The notes beneath the pieces are model-generated. The model saw only the letters and a list, made by a program, of their open reading frames with translations, had not been told where the DNA came from and did no database searches. From Palaemon carinicauda (lineage: Eukaryota > Arthropoda > Malacostraca > Decapoda > Palaemonidae), in NCBI RefSeq assembly GCF_036898095.1, contig NC_090745.1:77522699-77586698 (forward strand): a stretch of 64,000 nucleotides of DNA. Direction: 5' to 3'. Numbering within the stretch: position 1 is the first letter of the stretch; each line of letters begins with the position of its first letter. This document shows, piece after piece, positions 23,293 to 35,371 of the stretch. A program made the translations under genes and the position numbers.

Positions 23293-24239
23293 TACGGTTA
23301 TAGGCATTCACTTATTTGGTTTTTATTTGGTATTTGATCACTATGTTATAGCTTAAAGGGTAGGATTAGAAGTTTTTCAACCTACTTTAAACTAACGAAA
23401 GCTTGCTGCCGGTAGGTAAACACCCCGCATTTTTTATGACGTCACAGTCTTATGACGTAAGCTAAAGTATGACTTGCATTTTCTTTCTTTTTCTACAAAG
23501 AATGATAAGTGAATACTATCTTACAATGTATTAAGTTATTGAAGATAAAAGGATTATGCTTTTGTCCTTTTAGTATACTTTCTTTAGATAATCTTCTATC
23601 TGTTTTCAAAGATTAACTAAACTAGCGTTCAGTTTAATTTACGCTACGCAGTTCTCTTTCACTCGTTACAGTATTAAAATTGTCTTTGTACCGTTATTTA
23701 TGAAAAGTAAATTCTTCTTAAAAACCAAAGTATTTAAGTTGTATAAGATAAAAAGGAATATGTTATTTTACAATAATATTTGTCCTTTTAATATTTTTTC
23801 TTTAGCTAATCTTTTTGCCGAGATAAAAGAAAATTAGCGTACAGTTATTTTTACGTGACGTAGTATTCATGACAATCTATATATTTTCACGATTCTTTGT
23901 ATCGTTGTTTACTTGTTTGTTTTTGGGAATACGAGATTTTTTCGTATAATACTGTATATACTGTATAGATGTTCCAATTGTAAATGTGTCTAATCATCTT
24001 TTATTGGAAACCCTTAAGAAATAAGGGTTGTTTACACATATATATATTCTTTATTCCTATATCTATTCATTTAATATTTTATATAAAATATTTTCTTACA
24101 TTTTATATAGGATTCAATACCTATTGCATTCTCATTCAAGCCCTTGACAGAATAGTAAGATCTATCACAACGGGCATGTCTACTTTTGGTCTTATGCCAA
24201 AGAGTTTAAAAGTGCAAGTTTTTTAGTGCTAAATTAGTG
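23293..24239 (+). other. C-family 5' leader with CRE-like sites
   Basis: Non-coding and AT-rich. TGACGTCA (23437-23444) and TGACGTAA (23453-23460) are cAMP-response-element-like and are conserved in position with B1 (39203-39210). Downstream TTCTCATTCAAGCCC and ACAACGGGCA are shared with B1 (39950) and B2 (55315). Confidence 0.65.
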
Positions 24240-25905
24240 CAGTGAATTTATTCAATACAGTGGAGGGTGTTTCTGTTCAGACCTGTCGTTATCCTAGCCT
24301 TAGACCTCTTTCAAGCTCCCTGACCCATGAGAGAAGCAATGTCGATCGGCGAAAGAAAGCGAGAGGCGTAGCCTGGCGCCAAGCCTCTTGTAAGACCCGA
24401 GCAGAAGTCTCCTCAAGCGTTTTCTGTTGACGATTCCCAGAACGCTCGCCCTCGCCGTAGGTAAGGCGAGGTAAAAGTTTTTTCTAACACCGAACGCAGA
24501 GCTTTGGACATCGAGCGTCCAGCAAGGCTAGCTACTAACGCTGCTGTAAGAGTTTGACACGATGTTTGTAACTTAGTGCAACTTCTTGGTTTCTCTTGTT
24601 CGATGATCTATCGTTCTAGACGCGATCCGCATAGTTCCGAGCATCTGAATCGCGAGCGTCATTGTTCTGGAAGTCACGTGGTGCTGAGCTTCAAGCAGTT
24701 GCATGGCGTCAAGCTTCCAGCAGTTGGACTTGACGTTGAGTGTCAAGCAGTTAAACATGATGCCGAACATCAAGCAGTTACGTGTCGTTGAGCGTCAAGC
24801 AGTTGGACGTGACGCCTCGTGTCAAGCATAGCTCCGAGCGTCTGAATTGTGAACGGCATTGTTCTGAGAGTCACGTGACGCTGAACGCCAAGCTGTTGCA
24901 TGGCGTCTAGCTTTCACCAGTTGATCTTGACTTCGAATGTTAGGCAGCTAGACTTGACGCCGAGTGTCTTGCAGTTCCATGGCATCAAGCTTCCAACAGT
25001 TGGACTTGACGTCGAGTGTCTAGCAGTTGGAGATGACACTGAGCGTCAAACAGTTGCATGGCGTCAAGAGTCCAGCAGTTGGACTTGTCTTCTACTGTCA
25101 AGATCCCGAACGTCTTAGTTCCGATCGTAATGACCATTAGCGTCTAGCGTTGGAACTTTGTTACGCCAGGTGCCATATTTAGATACAGAAATAAATATTA
25201 ACTGGAAAGATATTATTTTCTCAGACCAAGGCCCGCTTGACCTAAATCTTGGTGTCTGTTGGAGAGCGAGAATTAAACCTCTATAATCATTGAGGCTAGA
25301 ATTCAAGACCTTAAGGAGTTGACTCCTAGGAAACAAGACATCTCTACCTCGGTTAGAGCCTTGTAGGAGGAAGGGATTGACGATCTCTTTTCCCCTATTT
25401 TATCTTTTAGTGGAATTCGCTTAGAAGTTCCTAAGATCCTTCTCCCTTCAGTTGAATTTCAGAAACTCATGAGAGTTTTTTATGAAGAGTTTCCAATTTT
25501 TTTTGTGCCTGCTGCTCTGCTTCCCTCCTTCAGTTTTCGCTAAGGAAGGCGTCGAAGGAGTCTCTGTTTACTAAGATGGTGCTGTTAGGGCAGTGCAATA
25601 GCGCATCCTCAATGCAGCATAAAGAGACTTAACTGCAGATGTTGGTGCAGCAGCACGTTCACATGGAGAGCAGGAATTGCATTAGTGCTTTTGTGAGAGA
25701 GGACAGTGTACCCTTTTTTTGCTGTGTGCTTGTGGACTTTCGTCTTTGGGGTTTTGAGTCTGATCCTCCGTCGAAACCCTGAGCAACAATGCTGCAGTAC
25801 AACCGGCTTTGTGAGAGAAGTCGTTGTACATGGAAAAATTCTCGATCATCTATTAGAGATTGAGGATGATGGGAGACTGGATGCAATGAGGTATTAAAAC
25901 CTATG
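24240..25905 (+). pseudogene. C-family gag-like region, first copy
   Basis: It starts with TAGCCTTAGACCTCTTTCAA and GTCGATCGGCGAAAG, also seen in B1, B2 and E. It passes through a 27-bp repeat array (24690-25110). It then shows gag pieces such as RVFYEEFPIFFVPAAL and GQCNSASSMQHKET, then MESRNCISAFVRED, in shifting frames. Many stops; no single frame survives. Confidence 0.65.
24690..25110 (+). repeat. 27-bp tandem repeat in C gag
   Basis: Degenerate units AGCAGTTGGACTTGACGTYG plus AGTGTCA recur every 27 bases (one of 25) around 24720-24830, and again, more diverged, to 25110. The period is a multiple of three. Confidence 0.75.
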
Positions 25906-26672
25906 AAGCCAGCTTCCTTAGCAATGAAACAGGATAACTTTGCACCACCCCCCTCTCTTCTCCCTCAAGAGTTGCTCGAAGACACAGATTTTGGTTTCTA
26001 AATCAAAAAGAAAGTTTTTGCATACTTTTTCTCTGAACCGCAGACATCAGTAGGAGCCTGACTTAACTACTTCTAGCGAGCCTGGGAGAGGAGAGGAGCA
26101 GACCTTTGGTACGTGCTTTCACTTAAGGATGGATGCGAAATCTTTTTCCTAGTGAAACCTCCTTTGTTAGTTACTCTGATAAACCTCTCTGCCAAATACA
26201 GAGGAGCCTAAGAGACAGACTATGCAACATCAAATGACACTCTTTTTGGAGAGGGAGGCTATTGCCCGGTCCTGGATGTCACTGCTCTCAACGCTTTCGT
26301 TCAGAAGACAATGTTCTCCATGGAGACATCAAAATCAGTCCTTACAGCAGTAGGAAAGGTCCACTGGATGGTCTCTTTAGATCTCCAGGATGCTTACTTC
26401 CACATCCTCATCCTTCCGAACTTCAAGCAATACCTGAAGGTTCGTGTATACAGTGAGCCCTCGCTACTTCGCGGTTCGACCATCGCGGATTCACCACTTC
26501 GCGGATTTTTTTCATAACGCATGTATATACATATATCGCGGATTTTCCGGAAATTTCAAAAAAAACCGCGATGTGACCGATGGTGCGAGATTGGAGAAAG
26601 TAAGGAAAATTGAATCATGATTGATTTTCAATATAAATGAAACTTTGAGGAGCAACAAAGATATCATTTGTT

Positions 26673-26690
26673 AGAGAGAGAGAGAGGAAG

Positions 26691-26775
<85 letters not shown>

Positions 26776-26776
26776 G
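26673..26776. repeat. (GA)n microsatellite
   Basis: An almost pure GA array inside the MITE. Open frames reading SLSL or RERE across it are artefacts. Confidence 0.95.
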
Positions 26777-27240
26777 TTTAAATGTAAAAAACAAAAAAAA
26801 TTGATAGGTTATAACACATTGGTGCTTTTGTAATATCAACTGTATACTGTAGACGGTTTGAATAAGTTAAGAAATGGTATAAACGATACTTTGTTAGTGT
26901 ATTCGTACACTCTCAAGAGTGGCAGCTAGATGTCAGCTGATCTAATCACACCCAAAAGTAAAACAAAAAGAAGTCAACAATACTCAATTTTTAAAACACA
27001 CCAGAAATTTAAAAACAAAAGTACACGCTTTCTTAATGTGCAATTAACTATTTAAAGAGTAGCAATTTTCTAGAATAAAATGTTTCCCAAAAAATAGTGG
27101 TTTGCTGATGAAATCACATGCCGTATTTTTAGCTATGATTGAAATGGATGTAGACTCGGCATAATTTTTTCGTTTCGTATTTAATTGACACTAAGAAAAC
27201 TAATTTTAGTTTCTTCATCTAAATGTAAGTATTATATAAC

Positions 27241-27242
<2 letters not shown>

Positions 27243-27319
<77 letters not shown>
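27243..27319. repeat. (GA)n microsatellite
   Basis: Pure GA array of about 38 units inside the MITE. Confidence 0.95.
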
Positions 27320-27323
<4 letters not shown>

Positions 27324-27519
27324 TCAGCTGTTGTAATCGAATGGCGTGTTTTTGTTTCGTGAGAATTTCATCGCCACGACTAACAACAACATACTGTACT
27401 GAACTTTACAGTATTATACAGACTACTGTAATATGATAAAGTAAAATATTTGTGATAATCTATTTTATTTGAAAAGGGGCTATTTTTTTTTGTTTAAAAT
27501 TTACATTTACGTATGTAAA

Positions 27520-27642
<123 letters not shown>

Positions 27643-28325
27643 AATTGTTTTCCTGCTTTGCTACGTATGTATGATGTATAGATACGGTAAATAATATTTG
27701 TAATAACATATTTTATAAAAGCTTTTACTGTAATATCATTATTCATCACTTTCATCATGCGCGTTAAATGCCTTCGTTTGTTTACTGAGCGTACTTTATG
27801 ATGCCGTCGTTTCAGGCGGCGTCATAAAGAAAAACATTTCATTTGGAAGTCCTAAGAAAAATTAAGTAAAACATTGGTAGGTAACAACAAAATCAACATA
27901 CTGTACTGAATAATCAATATAATCGATGCAAAAACTAACCTATACACAGATGTGTAAATGCGTTTGTTTCTTCATTATGATCAGAGATAAACGTAAACAA
28001 AACATTGGTTGCCATTTTTTTGGCGTGTTTAGGAAACTCATGATATAAAGTCGCCTTTAATATTTGTGCCTGTTTTAGTTAAGGGTACTGTAGTACATGC
28101 ATTAAGTGTTCTGTACATTAAAGGGTAGTTTGTTAACAGTACTACATACAAGGGAAGGTTTTAAAAGTCTGAATATACATGTTAAATAAATACGTAAATA
28201 TGGTGTCACTACTTCGCGGATTTTCACCTATCGCGGTCGGGTCTGGAACCTATCTACCGCGATAAACGAGGGTTCACTGTAGGAGGAAGTTGTCCAGTTT
28301 TGGGCTCTTTGTTTCGGTCTAAGCA

Positions 28326-29350
28326 CCACCCCTCAAATAGAGGGTGCGTCTGTTAGGATCTGTCGTTTTTCTTATCCTTAGGCCTCTTCCAAGCAATGTC
28401 GGTGTTAAAACTTCTTCCAGCTCCCTATTCCCTGGGAGAAGGACCGTCGAACGACAAAGGAAACGAGAGGCTTTAGCTCCCGGCCAGATGCCTACTCGAG
28501 CATACCTATTGATGCTTCCCAGGACGCTCGCCTTCATCATAGGAAGGTGGGGTGAAAGTTTTTTCGTCATCTTTGGATGACGCAGTGCCCAGACAAGGCT
28601 GGCATCATCTTCCAGACCTCTGAAGAGGAAGGTGGACACGGTCAATCAGCATCTCATCCTGACACCGCAAGCTTCTGGTTGTAGTCTTTGGAGCAATCCT
28701 GAGCATTTTTTCTTTCTACCAAAGAAAACTCTATCAAACATCCTTTTAGGATGTCGGCAACTGTCAAATAACGTCCAACTCACCCAGTTGCTGGACAGTT
28801 GTCTGAGCCTAGCATGACATCGGTTCATGCTCTTTCTCCACCGTCTAATTGGTTATCGTCTTCTGGACGCTCTGCGTGATTTTTAAACGGTGTAGGAAGA
28901 GAGCTTGTGGTAGACGTGACGTCTCCGGTACCACAACAGTTTGACCCTATTTTTGTTATGCTGTTAGATATGCAACAGAAGCTCTCTTCGCTCATGCTAG
29001 TTTATCGGCCTGCGAACAACAAGAGAGTAGCAGGCCTGGACCCTGAGTGTCAGGTAACTTCACATCCGGACACCAAGCGTAGTGAGGCTTCTAGTCGAGA
29101 TCTTCTTGATGACGAACGTCTTTACAACTCCCTAGTTAAATGGCGTATTTTAGCCATTTTTAACCCAAGGAGTCAAGCATTCAGACGTGAAATCGAACAT
29201 CCACCTAACAGGATGTCGAGCTTCCAGCGGAACAGGATGTCCTGCAGAACGTGACGTCGAGCGTCCAGCAAGATGTGACGTCGAGTGTATATCGAGACGC
29301 GACGTTAACCATCAAGCACAATGCGACCCCGAGCGTCAAACAGCTCGTAA
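28326..29350 (+). pseudogene. C-family gag-like region, second copy
   Basis: It restarts with GAGGGTGCGTCTGTTAGGAT and CTTAGGCCTCTTCCAAGC, the same gag start as at 24250. It contains FVMLLDMQQKLSSLML (28950-29000), which matches VVLQDMQTKLASLMEKY of the E gag. A short array with GTGACGTCGAGCGTCCAGCA follows (29220-29330), and it then jumps directly to RNase H. It looks like a second element copy with a large internal deletion, or a template switch. Confidence 0.7.
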
Positions 29351-29640
29351 CATGGACTTGTACGCATTCCCACCATTCAAAGTGCTGTACAAGGTGTTAC
29401 AAAAGTTCATGTCTCACGAGGGAACCAGGTTGACTTTAGTGGCTCTTTTCTGGCTGTCAAGAGGGTGGTTCACAGAGGTACTGGATTGGATGGTGGACGT
29501 TGCAAGAAGCCTGCCATTGAGAATAGATCTTCTCAAACAATCTCACTTGGCAAGAAACCATCTAAACCTCCAAGCTCTACGTCTGACTGCCTTCAGACTA
29601 TCGAAAAACTCGCAAGAGCTAGAGGATTTTCGAAGGAGGC
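29351..29640 (+). pseudogene. C-family RNase H C-terminal domain
   Basis: MDLYAFPPFKVLYKVLQKFM, SHEGTRLTLVAL and RGWFTEVLDWMVDVARSLPL are colinear with the E element (62930-63110). The frame ends in ELEDFRRRQ, overlapping the YR frame. The catalytic part of RNase H is deleted. Confidence 0.8.
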
Positions 29641-30575
29641 AGCTAGGGCTTTTGCTAGAGCAAGGAGGACTTCTACCTTCAAGGTTTATCAGTCCAAGTG
29701 GGAGGTTTTTAGAGAATGGTGTAGAACTAAATCAGTTTCTTCATCCATTACCTCTGTAACACTAATTGCCGATTTCTTCTTAGACCTTACAAGAAAGCGC
29801 AACTTTTCCTCCTCGACCATCAAGGGGTACAGGAGTATGCTGACAGCTGTATTCAGACAGGAATTTAGATCTCTCAAATAATAAAGACCTTCAAGATCTT
29901 CTCAGATCTTTGAGACTTCTAAGAAGCGTCAACAAGAATCACCAGCCTGGAATTAAGATGTTGTTTTAAAATTCCTCATGAGTGACAGATTTGAGCCTTT
30001 ACACTGTTTCTTTTAAAGATCTGACTTTGAAGACATTTTTCTTAGTAAGTCTGGCAACAGTTAAGAGTGTCAGTGAAGTTCGCGCTTTTAGCAAGATTAT
30101 TGGCTTCAGAAATGGAAAAGCCATATGCTCCTTGCAACTTGGATTCCTGGCCAAAAACGAACGTCCTTCTCATCCATGGCCTAAATCTTTCGAGATTGCT
30201 AACCTCTCTGATATGGTCAGTGAATAGTTGGAGAAAGTCCTGTGTCCTGTTAGAGCACTGATGTTCTATCTGGACAGAACTAAAGATTTAAGAGGCAATT
30301 CAGAAGCTCTTTGGTGCGCAGTCAGAAAGCCTGTGTTACCTATGTCTAAAAACGCCCTATCATTTTTTATAAGACTTTCAATTAGAGGGGCTCACTCACA
30401 CTGTGGTGAGGCAGACCTTCAGCTGCTGAAAGTAAAGACTCGTAAAGTTAGAGCCGTGGCAACTTCTGTAGCTTTTAAACAAAATCGTTCTCTGCAAAGC
30501 ATCACGGATACAACCTTTTGGAGGAGTAAATCTGTTTTCGTCTCGCATTACTTGAAACGTGTCCAGACTTTATGA
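29560..30575 (+). pseudogene. C-family tyrosine recombinase
   Basis: The N-terminal core-binding region is ARARRTSTFKVYQSKWEVF and STIKGYRSMLTAVF (frame to 29881). After a frameshift the catalytic domain is read at 29982-30575 with one TAG at 30225. The first catalytic Arg is Ser (TVKSVSEVRAF; the E copy reads SAKRVSEIHAF), and the box KTRKVRAVATSVAF has Arg in place of His. The nucleophile Tyr (FVSHYLKRV) remains. Inactive. Confidence 0.85.
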
Positions 30576-31010
30576 GGACTGCTACACTTTGGGACCATTC
30601 ATAGCTACGAGTGTAGTAGTAGGTGAAGGATCTACCACTACGTTCCCCTAATCCCTAGTACCCTTGTTCTTCTCTTGGAACTTTTATATATTTCTATGGT
30701 TGTATGTGGAGATTGGTCAACAATCTTCCGCAATCTTTGATTTAGTCAGATGGTCATTTTGTTCCTTGAGAGTGCCCGGAACAAGGGTATTAGTTGAGGT
30801 CCTGTCAGCATAGAGGTTATGTACCTGTTTGACTGCTCCTAGAGATCTTCAGCCCCCTGGGTGAATCGCTGGATCTCATAAGGATAGCAGACATAATGAG
30901 GCAGAGAATCATTGAAGTCGGCTTCCTTAACAGCTACGAACCCTTAAGCTTGTTTTAATTAACTCTTAATATTCCAATAATGTTGCTGTCTCTAACCCTT
31001 CACCAAGGGT
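30576..31010 (+). other. C-family 3' untranslated region
   Basis: No coding signal. TTCATAGCTACGAGTGTAGTAG and the following bases resemble the B1 3' region (44258-44300). Confidence 0.55.
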
Positions 31011-31839
31011 GTCAATAAGCTATTTCTGGGTGTCGACCTGTGACGCCCGGTGAAAAGGGTCCTTCTTTACACTTTTCTGATATAAATACTTCCAAATATA
31101 CCAGAGAAAGTTAAAAGCATGGAATGCAGAGGTTACTACCCTCGCGCGAGCACCCTGAAGGTGTCGTGTATAAAGCAGGGGTGTGTGAAAACCACTATTC
31201 ACAGGCTGTCTTCCATTTAGCTAATTCCTTCGTCAAAAGGGATGGGCCGATACAGAGGCACTAGCTACGTTACCTGAACCACACCACCGACGCCCGACGC
31301 GAGCGCCATCTGAACAACATCCTTTTTTTGGAACTCATAAGCGTCGTCTCGTTTGTTTTGTGTTCTCGCTATCTTTTGTGTTTTGAGGATTTATTCATCA
31401 TGGCCGATGCTCTCCTTCCTCCTACACCAATGTTAAGTACCATAGATTATTGTGACCGTTATCTTAGTACCGGGCTTTGTATCCTTTTTTCACTTTTAGT
31501 GTTTGTTAGTGCGACCGGCCTTGTGCCTCCCGCGTCGTTCGCGACCATTGTTATTGTTTACGTCTTACGTTTTCATTTATTGCCCGTTCGGTACTTTGTC
31601 ATTTAGGTTCTTACCATTATTATTATTTTAGATTTTAGGTCTTGCGCCTGTTATTTGAACCTTGTTATATTCTTTGGTACTTATTTACGCTTTGAGTTCA
31701 TTTTTTAGTAGAACGAAGGATAACATTTAGGGCTTTATTATAGTTTAGTACCCTACAGGCGTGGTCTTGTTTCCGCCATTATTTTCATGTGACGGGTATT
31801 ATTTTACGTTATTTTATTGTTATATCCTTTTCGTTACTT
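31011..31839 (+). other. Leader-like sequence of uncertain origin
   Basis: It opens TATTTCTGGGTGTCGACCTG and contains CGACGCCCGACGCGAGCGCC and ATCATGGCCGATGCTCTCC (31398). The order (GC-rich tract, Ser/Thr-rich T-rich leader, ATGGCCGA) resembles DIRS leaders in E (58620-58925) more than a 3' region. It may be an inserted left-end fragment of another DIRS family. The 92-codon frame at 31328 is hydrophobic but unsupported. Confidence 0.4.
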
Positions 31840-32155
31840 TTATATAACCAGCGGGTAAGTTTAATGTTTAAAAATGATATTTTCATAATAAAATACATTT
31901 TTTAACATACTTACCCGCTGGTTATATAACCTTTATTCTCCCCCTTCCCTCTAGAGACATTCTATGTGCATGAAAAATCTGGAGATTCATGGAATGGTTC
32001 TGTGTAGCTCGCGTGAGGGCGCTTGTGTACACCTGGCTATTCTATCTGCGATTGCCGCGAGTTTTGAATTTCTGCCGGACGTCAGAGGACTAAAGCTATT
32101 TTTATATAACCAGCGGGTAAGTATGTTAAAAAATTTATTTTATGAAAATATCATT
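31840..32155 (+). repeat. C-family ICR and right inverted terminal repeat
   Basis: The ICR (31840-31935) is a palindrome of ATAACCAGCGGGTAAGT. Its halves are the complements of the left end at 7906 and of the right end at 32110-32155. The right terminal repeat carries TAGCTCGCGTGAGGGCGC and TCTGCCGGACGTCAGAGG, inverted relative to 7940-8050. Confidence 0.88.
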
Positions 32156-32995
32156 TTCAGTGTTTGTGCTATGCGTGTGATATATATACGACAAGGACAC
32201 TTGCGTACATTAGCACCGGAACAAGGCCAGCACAGTTCCACTTCATGGGGAACGACATCATCACCTGGACCCTTTTCATTCAACTATTGTCTTCACCTTT
32301 TCCCTTTTCCTACGGGAAACATGGATTACTGAGCCTAGGGAATGTGGCCTCTCAGAGATTGACTACGGTCTTTCTCTTCACAACGTCGTTCACCTTTCAA
32401 CAACAGTGTACTATTGGGAAGAGCTCCTTTCCCGTTCACAGGTTAGGTTGGGGGTAAAGGGATGAGTTTTGTGAAACGTACCAGTATGTCCATTGGGGGT
32501 AAAAGGGTTAAATAATTAATTTTATTTTTTCCCAGTTAACTATGCTGTTTTCTCCGTTCGACTAAGAGTACCGACTAAGCAGAGCTGTTCTGTACGTGCC
32601 TGGGGAATCTGCTGTCACGGCTGTCCCTCAGAGGACGTCATCATGGGGGTCATCCCTTCTCTTAGAAATACTCCTGTGACAACATGACCAGCACTTCAGA
32701 TCATCTTAGAACGCTAACCAGGAGGTTCGCCTTCAGGGGTTGGACAACTTCCCTTCCGAGGGAAAGTTTCCTCCCTAGGTGTGAGGTTGTTTCTCCCTTC
32801 CGAGAGAGAACTTCCCACATCTTAATAAATTCATCGTCTCCGACTGCTGTTGCTGCCTTCGCCCAGACTTCTCTCCCCCCTTGCCGAGTCTCTTTTCCTT
32901 CAGGGGCGGAGCACAGTCTTGGCAAGTCTCTTCTACAAAGTGTTTACCTCGAGGCCACTCATAGGGACTCCTCTTCGGAGAATCACTCTGCTCAT
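32156..32995 (+). other. D2 leader and unrecognised 5' region
   Basis: Non-coding or too degraded to read. It follows directly on the C-family right end and precedes repeats typical of the gag region. It is inferred to be D-family because D-type RNase H and YR follow. Confidence 0.4.
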
Positions 32996-33640
32996 CAGTT
33001 CCTGATCATTCTACCAGAAGACCTACCAGTGCAACCTTGCGCCGCAACTTAGTCTGTGGACTTCGGTCTTGGACTCCTCCTAAGGCCAGCTTGCTGGTCC
33101 ACCGGCCCTCATGGGCTTCATCAGTTCCTGATCATCCTACGAGCAGACCTACCTTGCGCTGCAACTTAGTCCGTGGACTTTGGTCCTGGACTCTTCTATG
33201 GACCTTTCACGGTTGCCATCAGTGGATGTTCGCCCTTCCAAAGGGCCCATACCAGTTCCTGATCGTCCTACCAGCTGACCTGCCGATCTACCAACGCAAC
33301 CTTACGCCGCTGGTAGTCCTTTGGACTTCGGTCCTGGACTCTTCCGCGGACCTTTTACGGTCCCCATCGGTGGATACTCTCCCTTCCAAAGGGCACATCC
33401 CAGTTCCTGATCGTCCTGCCAGCTGACCTACTGATCTACCAACGCATCCTTACGCCACAGCTAGTCCGTGGAATTCGGTCCTGGACTCATCCGTGGACCT
33501 TTTACGGTCTCCATCATGGATGCCCTTCCAAGGTGCTCATCCCAGTCGTCCTGCCAGCTGATCTGCCGACCTACTAGCGCTACTTTACGCTACAGTTAGT
33601 CCTTGGACTTCGGTCCTGGACTCTTCTGAGGATCACCAGC
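32996..33640 (+). repeat. Five degenerate tandem repeats of about 126-148 bp
   Basis: Units begin CAGTTCCTGATCRTYCTACC at 32996, 33122, 33253 and 33401, with a shortened one at 33543. Each contains GTGGACTTCGGTCCTGGACT. Lengths vary and there are many substitutions, so the array is old. Its place matches the gag region of D2. Confidence 0.8.
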
Positions 33641-33715
33641 TCCCTTCTGCCAGCTTTATCATGCGCTTGCCAACAGTCTTCCGCGTGCGCCCCGACAGTC
33701 ATGCAGTCGCCGGCA

Positions 33716-33980
33716 GTCTTCCGCGCGTGGGTGCCGATTGTCTCCCGCGTGCGCGCACCGATTGTCTCCCGCGTGCGCGCACCGATTGTTTCCTGTGTGC
33801 GCGCGCCGATGATCTCCCACACGCGCCAATGGTCTTCCGCCCCCGCCGACGGCCTTCCATGTGCCTACGGTCTTACGCGTGTGTGCACTGATGCTTTTCC
33901 GCGTGCGGGCGCCGATGGTCTTCCGCACGCGCGTGTCAGCGGTCTCTGCGTAGTAGTCTCACGCACGCGCCAATGCACCC
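33716..33980 (+). repeat. GC-rich 24-bp tandem repeat in D2
   Basis: CCGATTGTCTCCCGCGTGCG recurs at exactly 24-base steps (33734, 33758, 33782, 33806) and decays to about 33980. It is open in more than one frame. GC content is far above that of its surroundings. Confidence 0.8.
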
Positions 33981-34039
33981 GCCCTTGCGCAACCAGTCAC
34001 ACGCTTCGGCGCATTCTAGGGAGACTGCACAAAACTACA

Positions 34040-34569
34040 TAGTTCCTTACTGGGCTCGTAGTGTCTTGGAATCATCTTGTATGCAACAAAGTCTTAACTT
34101 TGTGAGGTCCCCGACTGTGGTTATGCTCGCAGCGGCCCTGATCTTCAGGCTCCCACTCGACCATTCCCTAGTCCCGGAACACCAGACCCTCAAACAAGAT
34201 GTATTCCAAGATCGGTGGGGCGGCCTAGAGGTGTCCCTTGTTTTTTTTTCCCCCCCATTCGGTCTGGTGAAAAAGTCCTCAGCCAAGTCAGGATAAGCAA
34301 GATCTTATCAATGACTCCAATAGCTTCGCTATGGCATCCCGCAGAATGGTTCCCGGACCTTCTGCAGCCCCTGACGGAGTTCCAATAGCTTCGCTATGGC
34401 AACCCGCAGAATGGTTCCCAGACCTTCTACAGCTCCTGACGGATTTCCGAGGTATCTTCCTCCACGGCACGATCTTCCAAGCAGCCTGGGACGATCCTAC
34501 ATCACCCCTCTCAGAGAGGCCTTTCGCAATGAGTTGCGGAAAAGATGTCTAGGCACCTCAGACACTTTT
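34040..34569 (+). pseudogene. D2 RNase H C-terminal domain with 65-bp duplication
   Basis: KQDVFQDRWGGLEV and, later, WHPAEWFPDLLQ are the DIRS pol C-terminal blocks (compare WKEDAFQ/WPxxxWFP types in other DIRS). A 65-base segment (34316-34380) is repeated in tandem (34381-34445), which shifts the frame. Further shifts occur. Confidence 0.7.
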
Positions 34570-35371
34570 CAGCGTCGGTCTTCCAGGCAAAGTGGTCGGT
34601 CCTTTGTGACTGATATCGTGGAAGGGGATTCTCTCCTATCGATGCCTTTACTTATACAAGTGTGAGATAACTTGTCCCCCGTCGGATCTCAACCTTCTCC
34701 TGGGAACGTGGTTCGGGTCCTTCAGTCTCTGAAGGCCCCTCTTTACGAATCTTTATGCCTGGTAGCAGATCGCTTCCTTACACGGAAGAAGGCCTTTCTA
34801 CTCACTTGGCCTTTTGACCAAGAGAGTTAGTGTGTTGTATGATCCATATTCTGATGTCTCCTACTCTAGGAGATGGGGAAAAGTAATCCTCAGCGGCGTC
34901 CCTGAGCGGATTGCCAAGACTCGAAATCCGAGTGTGGTGTACCCCAGGTGCAGCCCATTTCGAATAAAGAGTCTTCGTTCGGTAACCGAAAACCCATCAA
35001 ATAGGGTTTTACCCTGTGAGGAGTCTGTGGGGTTACCTTAAAAGAATGATACTAGCTTGCCCCTGTGTGTTGGCACTGTTGACCTCAAGGATTTCCTTCC
35101 CCTATGGGATCGGAAGGCAGTTGAGGTTATTCTCAATCTAGACTCCTCCATCCTAAGACCCAGAGCTCGTAACGTCAGTGGCGTTGCTACATCCCTGGCG
35201 TTCAAGAAACTACTCTGTGGCGCAGATACTTTTAAGTGGGCATGTGGAAGCGTCAATCGACCTTCACGGCCCACTACCTGCAAAGACGTAGCCCATAAGA
35301 ACATGGAGACCTTTTCCATCGGTCCTGTGGTGGTCGCACAACAAATGGTCCAAACACCTCAAGCTCATTGA
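34570..35371 (+). pseudogene. D2 tyrosine recombinase remnant
   Basis: The N-terminal box VFQAKWSVLCD lies at about 34578. The C-terminal box GVATSLAFKK lies at 35183, then VGMWKRQSTFTAHYLQ with the nucleophile Tyr present, and the family end FSIGPVVVAQQMV (35310-35350). The middle has stops in every frame. The paralogue at 60-1030 has the same order but has lost the Tyr. Confidence 0.75.

Noticed and set aside
31328..31606. 92-codon hydrophobic frame, possible small membrane protein
   Set aside because: It lies in T-rich leader-like DNA, has no family resemblance and is likely a by-product of base composition.
33580..34042. Arginine-rich open frames in a GC-rich stretch, possible host gene
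   Set aside because: They arise from the 24-bp GC-rich repeat, are overlapped by similar frames on the other strand, and sit between D-family DIRS parts.
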